From contig NZ_SJSL01000008.1 of the NCBI RefSeq assembly GCF_004331695.1, positions 105,553 through 169,552 on the forward strand: a DNA stretch of 64,000 bases. Reading direction: 5' to 3'. A model generated the notes under the pieces. That model saw only the letters and a program-made list of their open reading frames with translations. It searched no databases and was not told the origin of the DNA. A program made the position numbers and the translations under genes. Below are positions 1-8,914 of this stretch, piece by piece. Positions within the stretch are counted from its first letter, which is position 1. Every line of letters starts with the position of its first letter. The stretch is from Pedobacter psychroterrae. Its GTDB lineage: Bacteria; Bacteroidota; Bacteroidia; Sphingobacteriales; Sphingobacteriaceae.

Positions 1-218
1 CTAATATTGACTTTTACTTCGATAAACTGCTTAAATTGTGTGTCATTTGTCCAAAATGCCAATGCAACTATTTGTGCCTTTGTGTTTGGTCTCGGTATTT
101 CATTGAATTCTCCTAACGCATAGTAACCAACTCTCGGTATAAGTTCGTTAGCTTGTTGCATTTTAAATAGTCGGTAATCGTTAACAAGTTTCTTTGTCTG
201 GTGGTATTCACTTTTCAT
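1..218 (-). CDS. Hypothetical protein, 3' end cut off by window edge
   Basis: An open frame begins with ATG at 218 on the minus strand and runs off the left edge without a stop, giving about 72 residues. The protein begins MKSEYHQTKKLVNDY and has no signal peptide or motif I recognise. No Shine-Dalgarno is visible, but the stretch just upstream is AT-rich, which is usual in Bacteroidetes. It lies on the same strand as the integrase and the next hypothetical gene, so it is probably cargo of the same accessory element. A terminator separates it from the upstream gene. The function is unknown. Confidence 0.5.
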   Translation of the reverse strand, partial: MKSEYHQTKKLVNDYRLFKMQQANELIPRVGYYALGEFNEIPRPNTKAQIVALAFWTNDTQFKQFIEVKVNI

Positions 219-268
219 ATCTAATAATTTAAATCGCTGTTTATTCAGTCGACATGTCAAAAGTGCTG

Positions 269-302
269 ACAAAAGAAAACCCTATCGCATTACCGATAGG
301 GT
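269..302 (-). terminator. Rho-independent terminator after the 333-1175 gene
   Basis: A perfect 9-bp stem (ACCCTATCG at 279-287 and CGATAGGGT at 294-302) with a 6-nt loop is followed on the minus strand by a T-rich run (TTTTCTTTTG). It lies about 30 nt past the stop of the minus-strand gene at 333. Confidence 0.75.
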
Positions 303-332
303 CAGAAAATTGAAGATTGGTAACCCGATAGA

Positions 333-1175
333 TTAAGCGTGGGTCTTAAGGTACTTTTTGTATCGGTGAATGACCTTCTTTAGATAATCGGTCTTTTCTG
401 TACTCGCTATAGTTAGAGGTTTAAATTCTGTTGTAACTTCAAAATACTCTGTATCCTCTTCTTCCACTAAAACAAAAACACCCCAAAGGAAAATCAGATC
501 AAATATGAAGGTATATTGCTTTCTGGATAGCTTTCCATCTACGTTGTCATTTATATAATCTAGCAGATCAAGTACCATTTGTGGTATAAAATAACGGGTG
601 GCGTAGTTCACAATGTAGTCGTTCTCCTTTACCAGTTCGTTTATGACCTTTAATGGAGGTAGTGTATCGTATTCCCTCAATAGTTCTTTTAAAGAGTGGT
701 CATATTGTTCTTTAAACAGTTTATAAATAGCTTTAACAACAAAGTCTGTATTACTAAGTTTAATAGGTGTGGCACTTTTGATAGCTGGTGAGACCACTTC
801 AATGTATCTGGAATTTAGCTTCTTATTTAAAGCGGCTTCGGTCTTGGATGTTCTTTTTATATCCTCAGTCTGTATGATGTAAGATTGAAGAAAACGTAGT
901 GGCTGAAAGCATTCTAATGCATCAATCTTCTGTTCGTCTATTACCTCATAAAGCAAGTATTGTTGCCCGATTATGTAAAGGAAGTAATCAAGGTGTTTGT
1001 GGTCTAGCTTGTAATCTGTCAGTAATTGTTTTAAAGATTGAATAAGTCGTTCATGGTACTGTTCTGGAACAAATAGCGCAGCAGTTTTATCAAGAAACGA
1101 GGGTGTTTCATTAGTAAGCTTCGTGTACTTACTGGCTATAGTTAAATCTATATTTATGGGTAACAGTTCTGCCAT
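333..1175 (-). CDS. Hypothetical protein (280 aa), accessory element cargo
   Basis: This is a complete 280-residue frame with an ATG start and no signal peptide or clear transmembrane segment. The sequence is rich in Leu, Lys, Tyr and Asp and looks largely helical. A hydrophobic patch (FIFDLIFLWGVFVLV, near residues 225-240) is followed by an acidic stretch and a basic C-terminal tail. I recognise no family. It lies 59 bp downstream of the integrase on the same strand and ends at a good terminator, so it could be co-transcribed with the integrase. It appears more AT-rich than the core genes further right, which fits horizontally acquired cargo. Confidence 0.6.
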   Translation of the reverse strand: MAELLPINIDLTIASKYTKLTNETPSFLDKTAALFVPEQYHERLIQSLKQLLTDYKLDHKHLDYFLYIIGQQYLLYEVIDEQKIDALECFQPLRFLQSYIIQTEDIKRTSKTEAALNKKLNSRYIEVVSPAIKSATPIKLSNTDFVVKAIYKLFKEQYDHSLKELLREYDTLPPLKVINELVKENDYIVNYATRYFIPQMVLDLLDYINDNVDGKLSRKQYTFIFDLIFLWGVFVLVEEEDTEYFEVTTEFKPLTIASTEKTDYLKKVIHRYKKYLKTHA

Positions 1176-1234
1176 ATAATTAAATAGGAGCAGCTATTTG
1201 CCACTCCGATTTAAAGATATAAATAAGTTGTTTA

Positions 1235-2488
1235 CTAGCTACCAATTCGCCTACTCAATAAATGCGATAATTCTATCCTGTATTTCACACTTCTTGCCAC
1301 TTTAATATTCACTTCATCAAGTACTTCTTGATCAAATGAATCCAGGTATATAGCTGTTGTTTTATTACCAAATTCATGACCCATGCATTCGGCTATTAGC
1401 TCGTTACTAATCCCAAGCTTCTTGCAGATTGTAGCCCATGAATGCCTAGCGGTGTAAGTAGTTATTGATTCAGCCTTTATAAGGTCAGCAACTCTTGACA
1501 GATATTTGTTTGCAAGTCTGTTCCTGTCTTTTATCAGCCTAAGCCTTTCCGTTACTGATTCTGTTTTGCGATTAATGATTGGTAACAAGTGGCCTGAAGA
1601 ATTATTGCTGTAATGCCTTAAGATCATTCTCGCTTGTGGTAGAAGCTTTATGTCATATTGCTTTCCAGTCTTTTGACGTTTGTAGGTAAGCCGATCACCT
1701 TTGACATTCTTGTTTGTAAGCAATGCCAGATCAACGAATGAAATTCCAATGAAATAGAATGAAAGCATAAACCAGTTACGAACATGCCATATAGTGGAAC
1801 CTTCAGGCAGATCGATCTTCATCATTTCAGTTATAACTTGTTTATCAACTGCTCGCTTCTTGGTCTTTTCTCCTTTAATTGAGAAGTCATAAAATGGGTA
1901 GAGATTTCTGTCAACGATTTTATGCTTGATAGCTTTATTGTAAAAGGCTCGCAATGTTCTTATATATAAGAAGGCGGAGTTTTGCTTTATCCCCCTTCTC
2001 AATAGGAACTTGTTGTAGCTGTCTAAGAACTTGTAATCTATCTGTTCAAAATATAATTCTTCATCGGGATGGAAGCCTTTTAAAGCATTTACCGTAGCTT
2101 CATATACCCAGGCATTACCTATTTTGTTGTCCAATTTAAGTTCCTTTATAAGTTCATAAGCAAAGCTGTATACTGGGACTTTTTGGACTGTTGGTGCAAC
2201 TGGAATTATTTGTTTAGGTGCTAAGTATTGTTGTATTTGTTCATCGTCAGCAAGAATTAACTTTGACTGTAAATCTGCTAGGTCTTTCCTCAAACGAGTA
2301 TTTAAAAGACCTGCAGTAGGATGAGTGTTTTTAATCTGCTTCTTCTTTTCATCCCAGTACCTTTCTGCGATGGTGATCCTTGTTGATCGTGTGCTGGCTT
2401 TACCTTGATGATATATCCTGAAATTGAGTGGATAGGTGCCATCGTTTTTAACTCTTCTTTTGTCTAAGACAACTGTAATTGTTACCAT
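1235..2488 (-). CDS. Tyrosine recombinase / integrase of an integrative element
   Basis: A site-specific recombinase of the Bacteroidetes phage-integrase type, 417 residues, which is the usual length. An N-terminal arm-binding domain (about 1-90) precedes a SAM-like core-binding domain (about 105-205) and a catalytic domain (about 215-400). Visible catalytic residues are the beta-hairpin Lys near 273-276, Arg348 in YTARHSWAT (the HxxR box, with Tyr345 in place of His), His371 in MGHEF and nucleophile Tyr381 in AIYLDSF. The first catalytic arginine is replaced by Ile247 (FIGISFVDL); IntDOT of CTnDOT also lacks this arginine. The gene ends on the element side and starts about 146 bp from the 3' end of tRNA-Ala, the usual arrangement for elements inserted in a tRNA 3' end. 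Confidence 0.93.
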   Translation of the reverse strand: MVTITVVLDKRRVKNDGTYPLNFRIYHQGKASTRSTRITIAERYWDEKKKQIKNTHPTAGLLNTRLRKDLADLQSKLILADDEQIQQYLAPKQIIPVAPTVQKVPVYSFAYELIKELKLDNKIGNAWVYEATVNALKGFHPDEELYFEQIDYKFLDSYNKFLLRRGIKQNSAFLYIRTLRAFYNKAIKHKIVDRNLYPFYDFSIKGEKTKKRAVDKQVITEMMKIDLPEGSTIWHVRNWFMLSFYFIGISFVDLALLTNKNVKGDRLTYKRQKTGKQYDIKLLPQARMILRHYSNNSSGHLLPIINRKTESVTERLRLIKDRNRLANKYLSRVADLIKAESITTYTARHSWATICKKLGISNELIAECMGHEFGNKTTAIYLDSFDQEVLDEVNIKVARSVKYRIELSHLLSRRIGS

Positions 2489-2590
2489 AAATCTGTTGAT
2501 TATGGCCGGATGCTGTGCTTAAATTGTGCTCGATTTGTGCACATATTGTGCACATAAATTTATTTTTAATAGTTGAAGCAGATCTTATAG

Positions 2591-2622
2591 AAACAAAAAA
2601 GCCTTTCAGGTTACTGAAAGGC
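2591..2622 (-). terminator. Terminator downstream of tRNA-Ala
   Basis: A perfect 9-bp stem (GCCTTTCAG at 2601-2609 and CTGAAAGGC at 2614-2622) with a 4-nt loop is followed on the minus strand by TTTTTTG. It begins 12 nt past the tRNA 3' end and separates the tRNA transcript from the integrase. Confidence 0.85.
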
Positions 2623-2634
2623 TCTTAGTTATCG

Positions 2635-2786
<152 letters not shown>

Positions 2787-3112
2787 GGGTTTAGGGTGTT
2801 TTAAGGGGAGATGCGGTGCCGTTGAGGTAACTTTTAAGGTTATATGCATTTCAGATTTCTTTGATGTTTCATTAATATAATTCCATCAGCATATGATAAC
2901 TCACCGTGTGAGTACCGTGTGAAAACAGCATCTCATTTGTTGAATTAGCTTTACTTACCAACAAGAACATTAAAGGTGATCGGCTCATCTACAAACGACC
3001 GCAAAGCTATAGGACATTAAACTGCATGGCAGTATCTACGAATGCGGTTGCCGGTGCGGCAGCCCGGCAACATTTGTTTAGTCTGTCTCGTCCTGCAATA
3101 ACTATATGTTTC
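2787..3112. other. Non-coding stretch between repeat copy 1 and the exported operon
   Basis: I see no convincing gene here. A 66-codon minus frame at 3007-3207 overlaps the real gene end and looks accidental. A short palindrome CTCAC-CGT-GTGAG (2900-2912) followed by a second ACCGTGTGA (2914-2922) could be a protein-binding site, but nothing else supports it. Confidence 0.4.
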
Positions 3113-4906
3113 TTATTTTTTATTAAGCGCTCCTTCATCCGTACTTGCATAAAACTCATTAGCAATTTTTCGCAGTTCTTCTGTCGATCCTTTTTGGGAT
3201 GATTCATAGATCAGTTTCAATAATTCTGGTTGATTGTAAGAATATTTGAAAAGTAATCTTAGTGCTGCAAGTGCTATCCCTTCATTATTTTCAGTAGTAA
3301 TCAGGTGAAAGATATAGTCTATCGTGGCCTGGTTTGTTTCTCGAAAAAACAATCCGTTAAATATATGCTGTTGTGCATCTTCCGCTACTTCGGTCTTTAG
3401 CGAACGCAGATAAATCTCGTCAATAGCTTCTCCGGTTAAAAACCTTAAAGTATAACAGGCATAGCCCCTGAGTGCTGATACCGAATCTGAAAGATAGGGT
3501 TGAACATATGGCAATATGGCGTCTGTACCACAATTGCCCATTACACTGAGCATCAGATAGTCATCACTGTCCTTTACCAGTGATATTGCGAGTCTGCTGG
3601 TAATGGAGTCTGCTCTTTTTGGGTTATTCTTTCTGATGGAACCTACGATATTGCCTAAGGCAAGTTTAGCAGCCGATGCATTTTGGGTATTTCCAAAAGC
3701 AATTTTTTCAAGTGCAAATTGCAATACATGCCCGGTATTTTTCATGAGTCCTGCTGAAGGGATCATTCTTCTCAACCGCATGTCATCGTGCCCAAACCGG
3801 TTAAGGTATTCTGCAATTATTTCTTGCGCATATGACGTAGAAGAGGAGGCAATGCCCGCACGGAGTGTTCTAAAATCAAGACTATCGGGTAAAGTGTTCA
3901 TCAGTGCGTTTTTGAAAAGCCAAAGCGAATCTTTTTCTACTAGGAAAGAAAGCCGGATATTTTCAACTAGCATATCCCTTAAATTTTCATCTTTCTTAAT
4001 TTGGTTGGCGGCAATACCTTGAAGCAAGGTATTTATATTAATCCTTTTACTTCTGTCTTGCAAGTCGCGCTGTTCCCTTTCTTTCGTTTTTTTTGTATAA
4101 TTAAGTATTCTTACATACGTGTAGGACTTGATGTTAGGTGTTCTGAACTGACCTTTGTCTTTTTTTATGCCAGATGCTAACCGGCTAAGAGAGATGCTGT
4201 TGTCGAGCATAGTCATGGTTTTATGGTTTACCTTTGCTTTCCTGTTTAAACGTCCTTCGAGCTGGAGCAGACTGTTGTCTGTGCCAAAAATCCAGCATAA
4301 ATCAGTTTCATAGTCAGTATACCTATTGATCATTTCAACTGCTGCAGGATCAGAATTGCTATGCTCCCTCAATTTTGTCAAGTGGACGACACTATTTTTC
4401 TTTTCGTCTAATGCTGTAGAATTTGACCAGAAAGCATCAGCAGTACCATCACTGAGTGTGATGGTACTTTTCCAGACTGATGTTCGTTTTTCAGGAATGT
4501 TTGACTGGTAGCACTCTAATAATTGTACAATGACACTTTCTGTTTCCTCCAAGATGTCTGGATGAAAGTATATACTGTCCATCCCTCCATTTTTTGATTG
4601 CCGAAAGGCAAAACCTTTTTTTAAGTCATTTTTCATCTGTTGTTGCTGCTTGTCTGTCAATGGAAAACTAACTTTGCTAAGCGTATCGAAACTGCAGGAA
4701 AATACTGTGTTGTGTTTTCCTTTATTAATCATCGTCATCCTCAGCACTCCTTCCAGTGTCCCTGTTAGTGCGGTGTCTGGTATGTCTGCGCCAATCATAC
4801 TGAACTGTGTTTTTACGGATGTACTGAAGCGGAGGTGATATAAAACAGACTGTGCTTTTACTTCAGCAATGGCTGTTAGCAACAGGATGAGGCAGATTCT
4901 TACCAT
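3113..4906 (-). CDS. Exported protein resembling vitellogenin/MTP N-terminal lipid-transfer module
   Basis: 597 residues with a signal peptide (about 1-19, ending VKAQS). Residues 20-270 look beta-rich, starting YHLRFSTSVKTQF and including LTGTLEGVLRM. Residues about 300-590 are a run of helical repeats. Within these, LMLSVMGNCGTDAILPY, then VQPYLSD and a following R..A...LR pattern (about 461-500), closely resemble the ALGNxG...PYL...R..A..ALR signature in the helical domain of vitellogenin, apoB and microsomal triglyceride transfer protein. The order beta-barrel then helical superhelix also matches that family. Generic HEAT-repeat protein is the alternative. The start overlaps the upstream gene's stop by 7 nt, so the two are probably translationally coupled. 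A role in carrying lipid in the periplasm or outside the cell is inference. Confidence 0.6.
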   Translation of the reverse strand: MVRICLILLLTAIAEVKAQSVLYHLRFSTSVKTQFSMIGADIPDTALTGTLEGVLRMTMINKGKHNTVFSCSFDTLSKVSFPLTDKQQQQMKNDLKKGFAFRQSKNGGMDSIYFHPDILEETESVIVQLLECYQSNIPEKRTSVWKSTITLSDGTADAFWSNSTALDEKKNSVVHLTKLREHSNSDPAAVEMINRYTDYETDLCWIFGTDNSLLQLEGRLNRKAKVNHKTMTMLDNSISLSRLASGIKKDKGQFRTPNIKSYTYVRILNYTKKTKEREQRDLQDRSKRININTLLQGIAANQIKKDENLRDMLVENIRLSFLVEKDSLWLFKNALMNTLPDSLDFRTLRAGIASSSTSYAQEIIAEYLNRFGHDDMRLRRMIPSAGLMKNTGHVLQFALEKIAFGNTQNASAAKLALGNIVGSIRKNNPKRADSITSRLAISLVKDSDDYLMLSVMGNCGTDAILPYVQPYLSDSVSALRGYACYTLRFLTGEAIDEIYLRSLKTEVAEDAQQHIFNGLFFRETNQATIDYIFHLITTENNEGIALAALRLLFKYSYNQPELLKLIYESSQKGSTEELRKIANEFYASTDEGALNKK

Positions 4907-6366
4907 GGCAATACTTTTCCTTTGTCGTTGTCAAGCAAAGTTCCTTTCATCGCAAAAGCCACTGGAGTTTTGAAAATAGGGAGCGTTTCTTTCTTGATGC
5001 AAGGACCCCAGCAAGACCAGTTGGTCAGGTCAGGATAGCGTACGAAGAAATTGACTTCTGCTTCCAACGCTTCCAAAGTGCTCTCAATATATGATTGGTT
5101 AACCAGTTTCCATTCGTTGCCATCTTTTTTAACGCCCGCATTTCCACCAAATCCAATCCCTCCTCTAAGCAAGGTTGCAATACCTTCTATTCCACCCTCC
5201 AAAACATCTTCATACCCAAAGGAAGCAGATAGGCGTATTCTGGCACTGAAAGTTGGACCAATGTAAGCGTTTACATTGGTTTTGGTCATATCAACTTTAT
5301 ACATGCAACCGACTGAACCAAGATTGGATAGCCTTGTATTAAAGGACATTGAGGGAACCCAGTCCATAAAATTATTGGTATTCATAGCTGGTGCCTGCAA
5401 AAGTTCACTCAAGTCTAATTCCTCCTGTTCTTCTTCGCTGAGTACATCCGTATTTACCACAGAGGTTTTATTAAAGAGTGATTTTCCCATTAGGTTCACA
5501 ATGACTTTTCGACTCAGCTTTTTGTCTTTGTTGGATGGGGCTATGAACTCGCCGTTCATTGTGGCCACAGGGATAGTAAGGGTTATTGGTAAACCGAAAG
5601 AACCTTTTACATTGGCGTTAAATTTAACAGCTACCTTATATTCTGAATTGGTATTGAGTAGACTGCTGGGCACTATATCTCCAGTATTTGAGGGCAATGG
5701 TGCCTCTGCATATGATTTTACTTGCAGACTGGCATTTAAGATCTCTAGTGTTGCCTGATCGTTATCTACCATTTGGTTAATCTTGTCGGTTAGTGGTTTT
5801 AAAAGCGTTGCGATGTTGTGATTTTGTTCTTCCGTCACTGGTGCGATGGCTGGTTTCTTTGGGCCGATAGGAGCAATTTTACCAATTTCTGTTCTTGAAA
5901 TTTTTCTAAACGCATCCGAAGCTTTATTTTGAAGGAATATTTTGTTCATTCTGGTTTGCACCGTGGCCACTGGTTTCAGGTTTAAATTGTTTAACGTGTT
6001 TGCAGATGAAATGGCAGCAGGAGCAAGTATTATCGGTTTAATTTTTAAGGATTTACTCTCAGGTTTGAAGTTTCGCAGGGTATAGCCCTTTTTTGTCATT
6101 TCTGATTCCAACGTGTTGATGCGCTTTAGGTATTCGTCTACGGTAATAGATTTTCCCGACAAAGTTTTAACCACGTCTGTAGATTTCAATTGCTTGCCAT
6201 CTGCTTTGGCTTCGGACAAAGCAATGCTTTTGAAAGCTATAGGTTTGGCGATAACCATATTCGGCTTGCGGAGGTCACGGTTTTCAACAATAACCTTGGG
6301 ATTCTGTGCATTGGCTACTCCTGAGATTAGTAAGACCATAGCAATGCTGTTCAATAATTTTTTCAT
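4900..6366 (-). CDS. Exported protein of unknown function, operon partner of the vitellogenin-like gene
   Basis: 488 residues with a clear signal peptide (MKKLLNSIAMVLLISGVANAQ). Residues 20-230 are Lys/Ile/Pro-rich with a short coiled segment (about 80-95). Residues about 230-460 appear beta-rich, including YIGPTFSARIRLSASFGY, LEGGIEGIATLLRGG and a late Cys-containing segment (WSCWGPCIKKE). I cannot assign a family with confidence. The C-terminal half resembles extended beta-sheet domains that follow the helical module in large lipid-transfer proteins, but this is only an impression. It is the first gene of a two-gene operon, and its stop codon overlaps the next start. Repeat copy 2, with a tRNA-like promoter, lies about 260 bp upstream. 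Confidence 0.7.
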   Translation of the reverse strand: MKKLLNSIAMVLLISGVANAQNPKVIVENRDLRKPNMVIAKPIAFKSIALSEAKADGKQLKSTDVVKTLSGKSITVDEYLKRINTLESEMTKKGYTLRNFKPESKSLKIKPIILAPAAISSANTLNNLNLKPVATVQTRMNKIFLQNKASDAFRKISRTEIGKIAPIGPKKPAIAPVTEEQNHNIATLLKPLTDKINQMVDNDQATLEILNASLQVKSYAEAPLPSNTGDIVPSSLLNTNSEYKVAVKFNANVKGSFGLPITLTIPVATMNGEFIAPSNKDKKLSRKVIVNLMGKSLFNKTSVVNTDVLSEEEQEELDLSELLQAPAMNTNNFMDWVPSMSFNTRLSNLGSVGCMYKVDMTKTNVNAYIGPTFSARIRLSASFGYEDVLEGGIEGIATLLRGGIGFGGNAGVKKDGNEWKLVNQSYIESTLEALEAEVNFFVRYPDLTNWSCWGPCIKKETLPIFKTPVAFAMKGTLLDNDKGKVLPW

Positions 6367-6868
6367 AATCGTTTCAATTAGTACTCATGATTTAATGAGG
6401 TCTAAATTCACTAAAAAAGGCAATCGTAAAATCAGGATAAACCTTGCTTTTAAAAAATCAGGGGAAACCCTAGTTCGTAGTGTTATGTGACTTTGATTTT
6501 TTGGATATAAGTAGTAAACCCAGAAGTAATTAACCCAAGGCTAATAAGTATTGTAGCTTCTGTAGACTAAAGATTAGTCTGAAGATGTTTCATCCGGCAA
6601 TACAGAACGATTATGATGCCCGCGTGGCTATCAGTTTTAAAACCCGAGTGCGGAAAAAGTAAGCAAATTTAGAAACCCTGCAAATTAAATTTGAAGTAGA
6701 TCGGGTGGGTGTTTAATGGGGCGTTCTATAACTGGACTTCTACTAGAGGGATGTTAATAAATTCGACATAAAAAGCTAAATAAGTAAATATAATTGCTTG
6801 ATAAATTCGGGATACTGTCCCTAAATGAGTAATTTTGGGTTTATATTTACTCAAGTCTAAATTTAAGT
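6367..6868. other. Intergenic region with repeat copy 2 between divergent genes
   Basis: About 500 bp without a convincing gene. It holds the second direct-repeat copy (6623-6701). A candidate -7 box TAATTTTG (6830-6837) lies 32 nt before the plus-strand AraC-type gene, without a clear -33 motif. No tRNA can be folded next to copy 2. Confidence 0.5.
6623..6701. repeat. Direct repeat copy 2 with orphan tRNA-type promoter
   Basis: The same orientation as copy 1, with an identical 41-bp core at 6655-6695. On the minus strand it keeps the TTTG -33 motif and the 19-nt spacer, but the -7 motif reads TACTTTTT instead of TACTTTTG. It points toward the 6366 gene start. There is no tRNA downstream. 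Confidence 0.85.
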
Positions 6869-8098
6869 ATGCTGCTGTTCCCCTTTTTTCTATCCGTTAC
6901 TTTATCGCTACTAGTAGCCATTATCTTTATGACCAGAAGAAGCCGGGATGTCGTAAACCGATGGCTTAGTGCAATCATCATTTTAACCGTCGTATTCCAG
7001 AGCATCATTTTCTTCATAATGTCAACGGGAAGGCTGACCGATTTCTGGTATCTATTTAGGATGGGTTGTCCTTTTTACTATTTAACACCTCCTCTCATTT
7101 ATCTATACATTAGTTTTATTCTTAAAAAAGAACGTAAAGCTTTAAGCCATTATATAATTCACTTTATTCCATTTGCGATCAGTATTGTTGATATAGGGTG
7201 GTATTATGCAAGTACAACTGCTGCTTTCCGCATAAGCGAAATTTCAACCATCCGGGAACTTCCTTCCGCAGAGCTTTACCTTGGAGCCGGATTCCTGCCG
7301 TCAATTATACATTACTATTCCAGATTAATTCAACGCGTATACTATGTGGCCCTGCAATGGGTCTTTTTAATTAAAGAAAACTCCATTTCCAAAACAAGCC
7401 GTGCAGAGCTTAAATGGGCACTCTTATTAACCTCAGCACAGACTATAATTGTTATCGGATATGGATATTTCACAGCACAAATTTTTCTGCTTGTCCAATT
7501 TGACAGTGGTAATATTTTTGACACATCAAAACAAATTAGTGTTTCCATAATGCTTTTGGGAATAATAGGGATCTGTCTGTACCTTTTTATTAATCCGGAA
7601 ATTCTATATGGCACACTTTTGCCCCGCTCCAAATCAAGTTCAAAAACAAAAATAAAAAGTAGCGCAACGGGTCATTACGACTGGTTACCGACTGGGACCA
7701 ATATTGAGGATTATTGCGGTCATCTGGAAAACTTTATGCAAGTGAAAAAGCCTTTTCTAATGAAAAGAACATCTATTTCTTTTATTGCAAATGAAACAGA
7801 TATCCCTTCTCACCTCCTGTCAGCATTGCTTAATAAACATTATGGTAAGAGCTTTAGTGACTTTATCAATGAATACAGAATTAGCTATATATTGAACAAC
7901 ATTAAAGAAAATCCAAACTGGGACCAGTTTACAATTGAAGGGATTGCCCTGGAGGCTGGTTTCTCATCCAGAACTGGATTTTATACTGCTTTTAAAAAGT
8001 TGACTGGTAAAAGCCCCAAAATTTATCTTTCAGAAATGGCTGAATCAGTTCCGTCTCCGGAAAAAAATGAAGGAGAAATTAAGCTTTCAGAGGCCTAA
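6869..8098 (+). CDS. Membrane-anchored AraC-family transcriptional regulator
   Basis: 409 residues. The N-terminal half has about six hydrophobic membrane segments (about 1-21, 33-53, 71-86, 94-114, 184-202, 225-243). The C-terminal part (about 290-395) is an AraC-type double helix-turn-helix, with the typical second-helix pattern IEGIALEAGFSSRTGFYTAF followed by KKLTGKSPKIYL. Bacteroidetes often carry AraC regulators with a membrane sensor domain of this kind. The effector is unknown. It stands alone, followed 60-70 bp later by another AraC-type gene, so the pair may act on related targets. Confidence 0.88.
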   Translation: MLLFPFFLSVTLSLLVAIIFMTRRSRDVVNRWLSAIIILTVVFQSIIFFIMSTGRLTDFWYLFRMGCPFYYLTPPLIYLYISFILKKERKALSHYIIHFIPFAISIVDIGWYYASTTAAFRISEISTIRELPSAELYLGAGFLPSIIHYYSRLIQRVYYVALQWVFLIKENSISKTSRAELKWALLLTSAQTIIVIGYGYFTAQIFLLVQFDSGNIFDTSKQISVSIMLLGIIGICLYLFINPEILYGTLLPRSKSSSKTKIKSSATGHYDWLPTGTNIEDYCGHLENFMQVKKPFLMKRTSISFIANETDIPSHLLSALLNKHYGKSFSDFINEYRISYILNNIKENPNWDQFTIEGIALEAGFSSRTGFYTAFKKLTGKSPKIYLSEMAESVPSPEKNEGEIKLSEA

Positions 8099-8167
8099 TG
8101 ATAGCAAAATTGTTCACTATTAGTAAAAGTGGACAGGAAAAATGCTTGAAATAAGAAATAAGTGGTG

Positions 8168-8914
8168 ATGTTTTTAAACCTTCGGGAATTAAAGCCACGA
8201 CCGATGAACTCCAATTTCTTAAAAGAAAACTTCTGCTTCGATGATTTTTTTGAACTATCGCCTGATTTTATGTGTATTGCAAGTCATGAAGGGTATTTTA
8301 TTAAAGTTAACTCAGTGCTAATGGACTCGCTGGGTTACAGTTTGGGCGAGTTACTGACCAGACCAATTGACTCTTTCCTCCTATCAGATGAAAAGGCAAT
8401 AAATTTCTCTAACGCTGATCTAGCGGTAGAAGCTATTCCCTGTCTAAACCGCGAATGTCGTTTTATCACCAAAAGAGGAGAGGTGATCTCGGTTACCTGG
8501 ACAGCAACCCCATTGGATCAATTTATATTGGCGATTGGTAAAAAGACTATCATAAAAAATAGGGCAACAGAACAGGGAACATCTTCATACACTGCTGCAG
8601 ATCATTTATGGCTCTCCAGGTTCGAAACGGTAGTTAGAAAATATACACGAAAAATTGACCTCAGTTTAGACATTATATGTGATGAGCTGGCAATTGGAGA
8701 AAGGCAGCTGTTCCGGCGTACAAGGACAATTGTGGGAGTCACGCCTAATCAATACGTTCGTAAAATACGCCTTCAAATAGCAATGGAGGCTATTCAGACC
8801 GGAAAATACCGTACAATATCTGAAATATCCTACGCTGCGGGATTTCAGACACCCAGCTACTTCAAAAAATTGTTTAAACACAGCTATAATATCGATATTG
8901 AGAATCTACTTTGA
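8168..8914 (+). CDS. PAS-domain AraC-family transcriptional regulator
   Basis: About 248 residues, cytoplasmic. A PAS fold covers about 30-130 (ELSPDFMCIASHEGYFIKVN, then LGYSLGELL). An AraC HTH follows at about 145-245 (SEISYAAGFQTPSYFKKLF). PAS plus AraC without a kinase suggests a one-component sensor that binds a small ligand or cofactor, though none can be named. The frame is open from a GTG at 8162, and ATG codons occur at 8168 and 8204; I chose 8168, but the PAS domain is intact with either. The stop overlaps the start of the next gene. Confidence 0.8.
   Translation: MFLNLRELKPRPMNSNFLKENFCFDDFFELSPDFMCIASHEGYFIKVNSVLMDSLGYSLGELLTRPIDSFLLSDEKAINFSNADLAVEAIPCLNRECRFITKRGEVISVTWTATPLDQFILAIGKKTIIKNRATEQGTSSYTAADHLWLSRFETVVRKYTRKIDLSLDIICDELAIGERQLFRRTRTIVGVTPNQYVRKIRLQIAMEAIQTGKYRTISEISYAAGFQTPSYFKKLFKHSYNIDIENLL

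Noticed and set aside
2900..2922. Tandem ACCGTGTGA and a small palindrome as a possible CRISPR-like or operator repeat
   Set aside because: Only two short units with no spacer structure; noted in the intergenic entry but not supported as a feature.
3007..3207. 66-codon minus-strand frame overlapping the end of the vitellogenin-like gene
   Set aside because: It overlaps the real gene in another frame, has no signal or domain, and its composition is not protein-like.
6600..6720. A second tRNA next to repeat copy 2
   Set aside because: I could not fold a cloverleaf on either strand; only the promoter region is duplicated.
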